From assembly GCF_000308695.1 (NCBI RefSeq), contig NZ_BAGG01000105.1, positions 1-48,690 of the forward strand: a stretch of 48,690 nucleotides of DNA, in the 5' to 3' direction. The stretch comes from Nocardia takedensis NBRC 100417 (GTDB lineage Bacteria; Actinomycetota; Actinomycetes; Mycobacteriales; Mycobacteriaceae). Below, piece after piece: positions 40,562 to 48,690 of this stretch; the first letter of the stretch is position 1, and each line of letters begins with the position of its first letter. The position numbers and the translations under genes were made by a program. The notes under the pieces were generated by a model that was given only the letters and a program-made list of their open reading frames with translations, was not told the origin of the DNA and ran no database searches.

Positions 40562-41884
40562 GTGCTGGAGAGTCTTTTCGGAATCCACCCGACGATCCTC
40601 CTGGAGCTTCTGACAATTCCGCTTTTCACAGGCGTGATCGGTTACATCACCAACTGGACAGGCATCCTCATGCTGTTCAAGCCGATCGCCTTCCACGGTA
40701 TCCGGCTGCCCGGTCTCCGCGCCCTTTTCCCGTTCCTGCCCAAACGAATTCAGATCCTGCCGTTGCTCAGCTACGACGGACGTATCGGCTGGCAGGGCAT
40801 CGTTCCGTCACGGGCCGACAAAATGGCGAGCATCGCCGTGGACAAAGGTCTGGCCAAGCTCGGCAGCGTCGCGGACTTCTATCGGGAGTTGGAGCCGGAC
40901 AAACTCGCCGAACATCTGACCTCGATCGCCGACACCCAGATCCGCGACATCGTCGAGGAAATCCTGCGGCGGGAACATCCACAACTCTGGTACAACCTGC
41001 CGACCCAGGTGCGCGAGATGGTGCACGCCCGCGTCCGCCAGCAACTCCCGGACATTCTTCTGGAACTCACCCATGAACTCGGCGCGAATATCGACCAACT
41101 GATAGACGTCAAACAAATGGTGATCCGGTACTTCCAGGCCCGCCCGCACCTGCTCAATACGCTGTTCCAGGTGCTCGGCGCGAAGGAGTTGCGGTTCATG
41201 CAGAACTTCGGCTTCTACTTCGGCGCGCCGTGCGGTGTGGTGCTGGTCGCCGTGCTGCACCTGACCGGGTGGTCGAGCCTGGTGGTGTTGCCGGTCGGCG
41301 GTGTGATCATCGGTTGGGTGGTCAACTGGGTCGGCCTGAACATGATCTTCGCCCCCGCCTACCCGAAGTGGTGGTGCCCGTGGCGGCAGGGCCTGCTCAT
41401 CAAGCGCCAGGACGAGATCACCGCGGGCTACGCCGAACTGGTGTCGAGCCAAGTGATCACGGTCGCCAACATCGGCGACGAACTGCTCAACGGCCCGCGC
41501 TCGGACCGGACCATGCAGATGCTCGAGGACACCCTGCGTCCGGCGGCCGACCGCGCGCTCGGCCCGGCCCGCTCGGCGGTGAAGTTCGTGCTGGGCAGTC
41601 GCGAGTACGACTCGTTGCAGTCCACGCTGACCACCGAGGCCATGTCGATCGCCCCCATCGCCTTCGCCGACCCCGAGTTCAACGTCCGCCAGGGCAAGCA
41701 GATCAACGACTACATCGCCAAGCAGATGGCTGCCCTGTCACCCAACGACTTCGTGGACATGCTCCGCGCGGCCATCAAACAGGACGAATGGCTTCTTTTT
41801 CTCCATGGCGGCGTGCTGGGGCTGTTCGCCGGATACGCTCACATTCTGATTTTCGGAACGGGAGTGGCGACGACATGGCTGTGA
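40562..41884 (+). CDS. DUF445 family membrane protein
   Basis: A 440-residue integral membrane protein of the DUF445 (YheB-like) family, of unknown function. N-terminal helix: LLTIPLFTGVIGYITNWTGI with the conserved N-W, followed by MLFKPI. A large cytosolic helical part follows (HLTSIADTQIRDIVEEILRR), then a helical hairpin CGVVLVAVLHLTGWSSLVV and VGGVIIGWVVNWVGLNMIF repeating the N-W motif, and a last helix GVLGLFAGYAHILIF. The GTG at 40562 has AGGAGGA four to five bases upstream; the GTG at 40559 is too close. It overlaps the second Abi-alpha-like gene by ten bases, so the two are co-translated. Confidence 0.88.
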   Translation: MLESLFGIHPTILLELLTIPLFTGVIGYITNWTGILMLFKPIAFHGIRLPGLRALFPFLPKRIQILPLLSYDGRIGWQGIVPSRADKMASIAVDKGLAKLGSVADFYRELEPDKLAEHLTSIADTQIRDIVEEILRREHPQLWYNLPTQVREMVHARVRQQLPDILLELTHELGANIDQLIDVKQMVIRYFQARPHLLNTLFQVLGAKELRFMQNFGFYFGAPCGVVLVAVLHLTGWSSLVVLPVGGVIIGWVVNWVGLNMIFAPAYPKWWCPWRQGLLIKRQDEITAGYAELVSSQVITVANIGDELLNGPRSDRTMQMLEDTLRPAADRALGPARSAVKFVLGSREYDSLQSTLTTEAMSIAPIAFADPEFNVRQGKQINDYIAKQMAALSPNDFVDMLRAAIKQDEWLLFLHGGVLGLFAGYAHILIFGTGVATTWL

Positions 41885-42786
41885 CGGACGCGGACGGCGG
41901 CGACGATACCGAGGCCGTCGAGACCTCGGCGGCCGACCGGACAGCGCGGGTGGACCCACCCGCCACAACCCAGCTGAGCAGGGCGAACACCGACGCGGTC
42001 GCTGTTCGCCCCAAGCGCCGCCCGACGCGGCCGAGCCCCCTGGACACCGTGCGCGCGGCCACCGGCGTCGCCAAGGTCGCGGTGACGGCGGCGGGCGCGG
42101 TCACCAGTTGGAGCGTGGACACCGCGCTCGGTCTGGGCGCGACGGTGGTGCGCGGCAGTATCGCGGGCAACCCGCCGCGCGAGGTGCTGGCCGAGGCCGA
42201 AGCCGAGTTCCGCTCGGCGCTGCGGCGCGCGTTGGGCCTGCCGCCGCAGGACACCCCCGACACCCTGGCGGGCGTGCCGACACTGCGCGAACAGGGCGCG
42301 GCGCTGCTGAGACTGTCGGCCAACCCGCACGGCGAGGCCCAGGAGATCCATCCGGCCTTCGCGCGGATGCTGGCCGACCTGACCCCCGACGAAGCCCGCA
42401 TCCTGCGCTTCCTGCACCTGGACGGCCCCCAGCCCGCCATCGACATCCGCGCGGGGCGCCCGCGCGGCCTCGGGGCCGAGAAGGTCATGTCGGGGATCAA
42501 TCTGATCGGCGAACACGCCGGCCTGCGCTTCCCCAACCGCATCCAGCAGTACCTGCCGAATCTGCGTCGCCTCGGGCTGATCGAGTTCGCGAAGGAACCG
42601 GTCGGCAATCCGCACCGCTACCAACTGCTCGAAGCGCAATCACCGGTGCGCGAAGTGCTCAAGCGGTCCGGCTTCGGCACCAAGGTCCACTACCGCAGCA
42701 TCGTGCTGACCGGCTTCGGCGCGGATTTCGTGCAGACCTGCCTGCCGGTGGTGGTCTCGGACGGACGCGCCTCCGGCACCAGCTGA
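41875..42786 (+). CDS. Abi-alpha/DUF4393-like protein (copy 2)
   Basis: A 303-residue paralogue of the protein at 39329-40228. Shared blocks are EIHPAFARMLADLTPDEARI, LRFLHLDGPQPAIDIRAGRP, GEHAGLRFPNRIQQYLPNLR with RRLGLIEF, and the end RSIVLTGFGADFVQTCL. The N-terminus adds a polar 50-residue tail before an Ala/Gly-rich hydrophobic stretch (VAKVAVTAAGAVTSWSVDTA). ATG 41875 lies inside the end of the DUF445 gene, indicating a joint unit; with the divergent copy 1 it forms a three-gene module. It is convergent with uup, one base apart. Confidence 0.75.
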   Translation: MAVTDADGGDDTEAVETSAADRTARVDPPATTQLSRANTDAVAVRPKRRPTRPSPLDTVRAATGVAKVAVTAAGAVTSWSVDTALGLGATVVRGSIAGNPPREVLAEAEAEFRSALRRALGLPPQDTPDTLAGVPTLREQGAALLRLSANPHGEAQEIHPAFARMLADLTPDEARILRFLHLDGPQPAIDIRAGRPRGLGAEKVMSGINLIGEHAGLRFPNRIQQYLPNLRRLGLIEFAKEPVGNPHRYQLLEAQSPVREVLKRSGFGTKVHYRSIVLTGFGADFVQTCLPVVVSDGRASGTS

Positions 42787-42787
42787 C

Positions 42788-44575
<1,788 letters not shown>

Positions 44576-44761
44576 GGATCCTTCCGAAGGTCGCGCAGGC
44601 AGCAGGTCGCGCGGGCGGCGCGGTTCGTGCCCGGTCAAGCCTATCGCCCCTGGGCTCGGGTCTTTCGCGCCGATCCCGCCCGCTGCTCACCCGATACGGC
44701 TACGACCCGCCCCCGCTACTGCGCGGAGATCGCTCCCCCGATCCATGTAAGCGCCGAGGGA

Positions 44762-45706
44762 TCAGCGCTTGCCCGGCGTCTCCGCCCCCAGAACGCGCGC
44801 GCCGGGCACCGGGCCGCTGGCCGTGCGGACGCTGCGGGCCACCCCGGCGCCGGCCAGTTCGGCGGCGACGGCGATCGCCGATTCCTCGCTCTCGCACAGG
44901 AACGCGCAGGTGGGCCCGGACCCGGAGACCAGGCCGGTGAGCGCGCCCGCGGTGACGCCCGCGCGCAGGGTGCGGCGCAATTCCGGTTTGAGCGAGAGCG
45001 CGGCGGCCTGCATGTCGTTGCCGAGCAGGGGGGCGAGTTGGGCCGGATCGCCGGAGGCCAGGGCCTGCATGAGTTTCTGCGGTTCGTCCAGTCGCGGTGG
45101 TTCGCCGTTCTCGCGCAGCCTGTCCAGTTCGGCGAAGACCGCCGGGGTGGACAGCCCGCCCTTGGCCAGCGCGAGCACCCAGTGAAAAGTGTTGCGGGAC
45201 AGGACGGGCAGCAGCCGTTCTCCGCGCCCGGTGCCCAGCGCGGTGCCGCCGTGCAGCGCGAAGGGGACGTCGCTGCCGAGTTCGGCGGCGATGGTGGACA
45301 ACTCGTCGCGGCTCAGGCCGATGTCCCAGAGTTCGTTGAGCCCGACCAGCGCGGCGGCGGCATCGGCGCTGCCGCCCGCCATACCCCCCGCCACCGGAAT
45401 GCCCTTGGTGATGGCGATTTCGACCAGGGGCGCGCGCCCGGCGACGTGGGCCAGACGCACCGCGGCCTGCCACACCAGGTTGGCGCGGTCGGTGGGCACC
45501 TCGGCCGCGCCCTCGCCGGTGACCCGTACGCTGAGGGCGGCGGCGGGCGCGATGCGGACGTCGTCGCTCAGCGACAACGCCTGGAAGACCGTGGTCAGAT
45601 CGTGGTAGCCGTCGGCCCGCAGGTCACCGACTCCGAGGTGGAGGTTCACCTTGGACGGCGCGCGCACGACGACGGGGCTTGGCACTACTGACAACACGAT
45701 GCTCAA
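44762..45706 (-). CDS. ispE: 4-(Cytidine 5'-diphospho)-2-C-methyl-D-erythritol kinase
   Basis: GHMP-family kinase of the MEP isoprenoid pathway, phosphorylating CDP-ME. 314 residues with VRAPSKVNLHLGVGDLRADG, the ATP loop GIPVAGGMAGGSADAAAALV, and LVSGSGPTCAFL near the end. The frame opens with TTG at 45706; a GTG at 45697 is an alternative and ribosome sites are weak for both. In mycobacteria ispE directly follows ksgA as I recall it; here a divergently oriented copper pair separates them. Confidence 0.95.
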   Translation of the reverse strand: MSIVLSVVPSPVVVRAPSKVNLHLGVGDLRADGYHDLTTVFQALSLSDDVRIAPAAALSVRVTGEGAAEVPTDRANLVWQAAVRLAHVAGRAPLVEIAITKGIPVAGGMAGGSADAAAALVGLNELWDIGLSRDELSTIAAELGSDVPFALHGGTALGTGRGERLLPVLSRNTFHWVLALAKGGLSTPAVFAELDRLRENGEPPRLDEPQKLMQALASGDPAQLAPLLGNDMQAAALSLKPELRRTLRAGVTAGALTGLVSGSGPTCAFLCESEESAIAVAAELAGAGVARSVRTASGPVPGARVLGAETPGKR

Positions 45707-45805
45707 GCCTAACCGCTGGGTACGACACCCGCCGCCCGCGTGACGAGCCGTTCACCCGTCGGGCGCGATTCGGCAACGAAGCCGCGTACGGACGGTTGCG
45801 CCACA

Positions 45806-45820
45806 TACCCCCCAGGGGTA
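45806..45820 (+). promoter_or_regulatory. CsoR-type copper operator
   Basis: TACCCCCCAGGGGTA is an inverted repeat of the kind bound by the Cu(I)-sensing repressor CsoR. It lies 61 bases upstream of the copper chaperone start. A candidate -10 TATGAT is at 45852-45857. A second, weaker partial repeat (GATACCCCGGG) is at 45837-45847. Confidence 0.65.
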
Positions 45821-45881
45821 ACCTGACAGAGGTCCCGATACCCCGGGACCGTATGATCGACCGCGAGCGAAGGAGTCGGCG

Positions 45882-46088
45882 ATGGCCACCACCACCTACA
45901 CCGTCAAGGGCATGACCTGCGGACACTGCGTCAGCGCGGTGCGCAAGGAGATCGGCGCGATCGAGGGCGTCACCGCCGTGGACGTCGACCTCGCCAGCGG
46001 CGCGGTCCGCGTCGACAGCACCGACCCGGTCGCCGAGGCGGACATCGTGGCCGCCGTGGACGAAGCCGGTTACGAGGTCGCGCGCTGA
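45882..46088 (+). CDS. copZ: CopZ-like copper chaperone (heavy-metal-associated domain)
   Basis: A 68-residue cytosolic HMA-domain protein. The metal motif GMTCGHC has Cys13 and Cys16, preceded by YTVK and followed by the ferredoxin-like fold ending in DIVAAVDEAGYEVA. ATG 45882 follows AAGGAG six bases upstream. A CsoR-type operator precedes it. Its stop overlaps the start of the next gene by one base (TGATG). It delivers Cu(I) to efflux ATPases in known systems; no ATPase gene is present nearby. Confidence 0.9.
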   Translation: MATTTYTVKGMTCGHCVSAVRKEIGAIEGVTAVDVDLASGAVRVDSTDPVAEADIVAAVDEAGYEVAR

Positions 46089-46972
46089 TGGCGGTCCGGC
46101 CCGGGTTCGTCGTGGCGGGCGGGGTGCTGGTGGCGGTGTTCGCGGTGGTGCTCGGCATCGGCGCGTTCGTCGGCGATCCGGACGGCACGTCTCCCGCGAC
46201 GGGAGACGCGCACGGATTGTCGGAGGCCGCCTCGGGTTATCGACTCGTCGATCTCACCGCGCCCGCCACGCCGGACCAGGCCGGACCACTGCGCTTCCGC
46301 GTCACCGCACCCGACGGCGCGCCGCTGACGCGGTTCGCCACGCGGCACGAGAAGAAGTTGCACCTCATCGTGGTGCGCACCGACACCGCCGAATACCGCC
46401 ACGCCCATCCGGTGATGGACGCCGCGGGCCTGTGGTCGGTGGACTGGAAATGGAACGCGCCGGGCACCTATCGCGTCTTCGCGGACTTCGCGCCCGAAAC
46501 CCCGGACTCCCCGGGCGATCTGGTGCTCAGTGACACCGTCGTGGTCGCGGGCGAGGCCGGGACGCGAACACTGCCGCCCGCCGCGCCGACCGCGACCGTC
46601 GACGGCTACACCGTGACGCGACAAGGCGAACTCACCACGGCAGGCGGCGAACTGCGGTTCACCGTCACACGGGCGGGCGCGCCGGTGACCGACCTCGAGC
46701 CGTATCTCGGCGCCAACGCGCACTTGGTGGCGCTGCGCGCCGCGGACCTCGCCTACCTGCACGTCCATCCGCAAACCGACGGCACACGCGGGCCGGAAGT
46801 CGTCTTCCACGCGCAGGCCCCGAGCGCGGGCGCCTATCGGCTCTACCTGGACTTCGCGCACGGCGGCGTGGTGCGCACCGCGGAGTTCACCGTGGACGCG
46901 CGTTCGGCCGAAGAACTCACAGGTTCATCCACACCCGGTGGCGGCCATCACAGCGGCGGCGGTCATCCGTGA
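46088..46972 (+). CDS. Membrane-anchored His-rich protein, probably copper-binding
   Basis: A 294-residue protein with one N-terminal membrane anchor (FVVAGGVLVAVFAVVLGIGAF) and an extracytoplasmic part of two similar beta-sandwich domains. Each holds a H-x-x-x-x-H... pattern: RHEKKLHLIVVRTDTAEYRH with HAHPVMD in the first, ANAHLVALRAADLAYLHVHP in the second. The tail ends GGGHHSGGGHP. These His clusters and the coupling to copZ behind a CsoR-type operator suggest periplasmic-side copper binding. No exact family name is recognised. It is normally found near copZ/copA in actinobacteria; copA is missing here. Confidence 0.7.
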   Translation: MAVRPGFVVAGGVLVAVFAVVLGIGAFVGDPDGTSPATGDAHGLSEAASGYRLVDLTAPATPDQAGPLRFRVTAPDGAPLTRFATRHEKKLHLIVVRTDTAEYRHAHPVMDAAGLWSVDWKWNAPGTYRVFADFAPETPDSPGDLVLSDTVVVAGEAGTRTLPPAAPTATVDGYTVTRQGELTTAGGELRFTVTRAGAPVTDLEPYLGANAHLVALRAADLAYLHVHPQTDGTRGPEVVFHAQAPSAGAYRLYLDFAHGGVVRTAEFTVDARSAEELTGSSTPGGGHHSGGGHP

Positions 46973-47314
46973 GCGGACAGGACGAATCGGCGCGGGCCTG
47001 ATCCGAGAATCATGCCCCCACCTGGGTTTTCACCGCCGCCAAGCACGACAGCGCCGAGGTCGGCTCCGGCATCGCGGCGGGTCCGCCGTCGGATCGGCGA
47101 CGCACATGGGAAAAGTGAGTTATCCACAGTACGTCCCGAGGCATGGGGATACCGGCGTGCGGTTGTCCACAGCGCCTGATGGTGTTGTCCCCCAACACAA
47201 ACCGATCGGTCCGGTATTGCGGATATCCGTACCCCCGCCCCGTGGACGGCAACCGATCGGCACCGGTCGCCCATCCTAAGGCCGGGCGACCCGACGGGGC
47301 AAATCCCCTGCCCG
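46973..47314. other. Convergent intergenic region with DnaA boxes and a hairpin
   Basis: 342 bases between the ends of two convergent genes, so no promoter is expected. It holds TTATCCACA (47120-47128) and TTGTCCACA (47163-47171), both perfect DnaA boxes in the same orientation, and a hairpin GTGTTG-TCCCC-CAACAC (47182-47198) that contains a further near-match, TTGTCCCCC. No coding gene is supported. Confidence 0.6.
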
Positions 47315-48196
47315 TCAGTCCTGTTCGGCCAATCGCACGAACGCCGCGGTGTCGAGCGTCTCGCCGCGCGCGGTCGGATCGATGCCCGCCGCGACCAGTC
47401 GACGCTCGGCCTCGACCGGCGAACCGGCCCATCCGGCCAGCGCCGCCCGCAGCGTCTTGCGGCGCTGCGCGAACGCCGCGTCCACCACCGCGAAGACACG
47501 GCGGCGGTGCGCGTCGTCCAACGGCCACGGCGCGTCCGCGAACCGATCCACCCGCACCAGACCGGAATCCACGCGCGGCACCGGCCAGAAGACCTGCGTG
47601 CCGACCGCGCCCGCGCGCCGCACCGACCCGAAGAAACCCGCCTTCACACTCGGCACCCCGTAGACCCGGCTCCCGGGTTCGGCGGCCAACCGGTCGGCGA
47701 CCTCGGCCTGCACCATCACCAGCGCGGTGCGCAGACTCGGGATCTCGGCCAACAGGTGCAGCAGCACCGGAACCGCCACGTTGTAGGGCAGATTCGCCAC
47801 CAACGCGGTCGGCGCGACGGGCAGATCGCCCACCGCCACCCGCAACGCGTCGGCCTCGACCACGTGCAACCTGTCGGCCAGCGCGGGCGCGCGATCGGCG
47901 ACGGTGACCGGAAGGTGGCGGGCCAGCACGGGATCGATCTCCACCGCGACCACCGAGTCGACCACGTCGAGCAGGGCCAAGGTCAGCGAGCCGAGCCCGG
48001 GACCGACTTCCAGGACGGTGTCGGCGCGACCGACCTCGGCCGCGGCGACGATCCGCCGCACGGTGTTCGCGTCGTGCACGAAGTTCTGCCCCAGTTGTTT
48101 GGTGGGGCGGATGCCGAACCGCTCGGCCAAGGTCCTGACCTCGGCGGGCCCCAGCAGCGCGGCGCCGCCTCTGGCGGAGTTATCGGGTTCGGACAC
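47315..48196 (-). CDS. rsmA: 16S rRNA dimethyladenosine transferase
   Basis: RsmA/KsgA dimethylates two adjacent adenosines near the 3' end of 16S rRNA. 293 residues with the N-terminal GIRPTKQLGQNFVHD, the SAM motif VLEVGPGLGSLTLALL, acidic EIDPVLARHL, and the catalytic NLPYNVAVPVL. Translation starts with GTG 48196. The rpfB stop lies about 25 bases upstream, so rpfB-rsmA form a transcription unit as in mycobacteria. Confidence 0.97.
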   Translation of the reverse strand: MSEPDNSARGGAALLGPAEVRTLAERFGIRPTKQLGQNFVHDANTVRRIVAAAEVGRADTVLEVGPGLGSLTLALLDVVDSVVAVEIDPVLARHLPVTVADRAPALADRLHVVEADALRVAVGDLPVAPTALVANLPYNVAVPVLLHLLAEIPSLRTALVMVQAEVADRLAAEPGSRVYGVPSVKAGFFGSVRRAGAVGTQVFWPVPRVDSGLVRVDRFADAPWPLDDAHRRRVFAVVDAAFAQRRKTLRAALAGWAGSPVEAERRLVAAGIDPTARGETLDTAAFVRLAEQD

Positions 48197-48221
48197 CCGA
48201 AGAACCTACCAAGGGACCGGC

Positions 48222-48690
48222 TCAGCCCAGTCCGAGGCGGCCGGTGCACGCGGGCCAGGCGCCCCAGCCCTGTCGGGCGCGGGTGACCTCGGCGATCGCG
48301 ATCTGCTCCTCGCGGGTGGCCAGATCCGCGCGCGGCGCGTAGCGCAGGCCGCCCTGCCGCTCCCAGGTGCTCTGGTCGAACTGGATGCCGCCGTAGTAGC
48401 CGTTGCCGGTGTTGATCGCCCAGTTGCCGGTGGATTCGCAGCGGGCCAGCGCGTCCCAGATGTGGCCGTCGCGAACCTCGGGGACCTCGGTGCCCGGTTT
48501 GGCGCCCTTGCGGACGGTCCTGGGCTGGGCCGGCGTGGTGACGGTGTGGCCGACGGCCTCGCGCCCGACCTCCTCGCCGTTGACCATGGTGACCGCGAAG
48601 GTGACGTCCTGCACGCCCGGTTCGCCCGCGTTCTCGACCACGGTGCGACTCATGTTCATGGTCTCGTCCTCGATGACGTTCTCCGGCGGA
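48222..48690 (-). CDS. rpfB: Resuscitation-promoting factor RpfB (5' part beyond the window)
   Basis: The visible 155 residues are the C-terminal part of a secreted RpfB. First comes a G5 domain (MNMSRTVVENAGEPGVQDVT through VGREAVGHTV), then the transglycosylase-like Rpf domain IWDALARCESTGNWAINTG with the catalytic Glu, NGYYGGIQFDQSTWERQGG, and the terminal WGAWPACTGRLGL with its disulfide Cys. Rpf proteins cleave peptidoglycan and help dormant cells resume growth. The frame is open through base 48690, so the signal peptide and DUF348 repeats lie outside. An internal ATG at 48659 is not the real start. Confidence 0.95.
   Translation of the reverse strand, partial: PPENVIEDETMNMSRTVVENAGEPGVQDVTFAVTMVNGEEVGREAVGHTVTTPAQPRTVRKGAKPGTEVPEVRDGHIWDALARCESTGNWAINTGNGYYGGIQFDQSTWERQGGLRYAPRADLATREEQIAIAEVTRARQGWGAWPACTGRLGLG

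Overview
The window looks like chromosome of a high-GC mycolic-acid actinomycete, most likely Nocardia. The evidence is the strongly GC-rich coding bias, the ergothioneine (egt) genes, a resuscitation-promoting factor, and a backbone whose gene order, as I recall it, matches the Mycobacterium tuberculosis stretch rpfB-ksgA-ispE ... pks16-pth-rplY ... prs-glmU-tetR-mfd-mazG-lpqU-eno-divIC-DUF501-ppx, read here from the right end to the left.

Layout. 1-4097: housekeeping and cell-wall block (ppx fragment, DUF501, FtsB/DivIC, enolase, lipoprotein lytic transglycosylase). 4098-14321: an accessory insertion that splits this block from mazG. It holds a translationally coupled set of a clavaminate-synthase-like hydroxylase, an SbnB-like dehydrogenase, a fold-III PLP decarboxylase and an SbnA-like synthase, then a MATE exporter, TerD, an FMN split-barrel protein, a flavodoxin and a P450. 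IdeR/DmdR1-type iron boxes lie in front of the hydroxylase (two), the exporter and the flavodoxin, so I read this as an iron-starvation locus built around 2,3-diaminopropionate. No NRPS or NIS synthetase is present, so the product is unknown. 14309-24577: mazG-mfd, a 1.1 kb gene-free region, two TetR regulators (one of the gamma-butyrolactone receptor type), tRNA-Gln, glmU-prs and a small acidic protein. 24578-34122: acyl-AMP ligase, frameshifted PD-(D/E)XK gene, RNase Z and the ergothioneine genes (egtE divergent from egtABCD). 34131-42786: PLDc_N protein, DUF2461, pth, rplY, prfC, an NTF2-like protein with an extended repeat-rich N-terminus, and a DUF445 membrane protein flanked by two related Abi-alpha-like proteins. 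42788-48690: Uup, ispE, a CsoR-type copper pair inserted beside ispE, rsmA and the C-terminal part of rpfB.

The most unusual sequence is the gene-free stretch 18622-19755. It carries a degenerate ~26-bp tandem array followed by three copies of a highly structured palindromic element. The two full copies are inverted relative to each other; their loop and outer stem are nearly identical, while their inner stem arms differ in sequence but stay self-complementary. This is the covariation expected of a conserved RNA or cruciform fold. Perfect or near-perfect DnaA boxes also occur in three intergenic regions, one of them between convergent genes.
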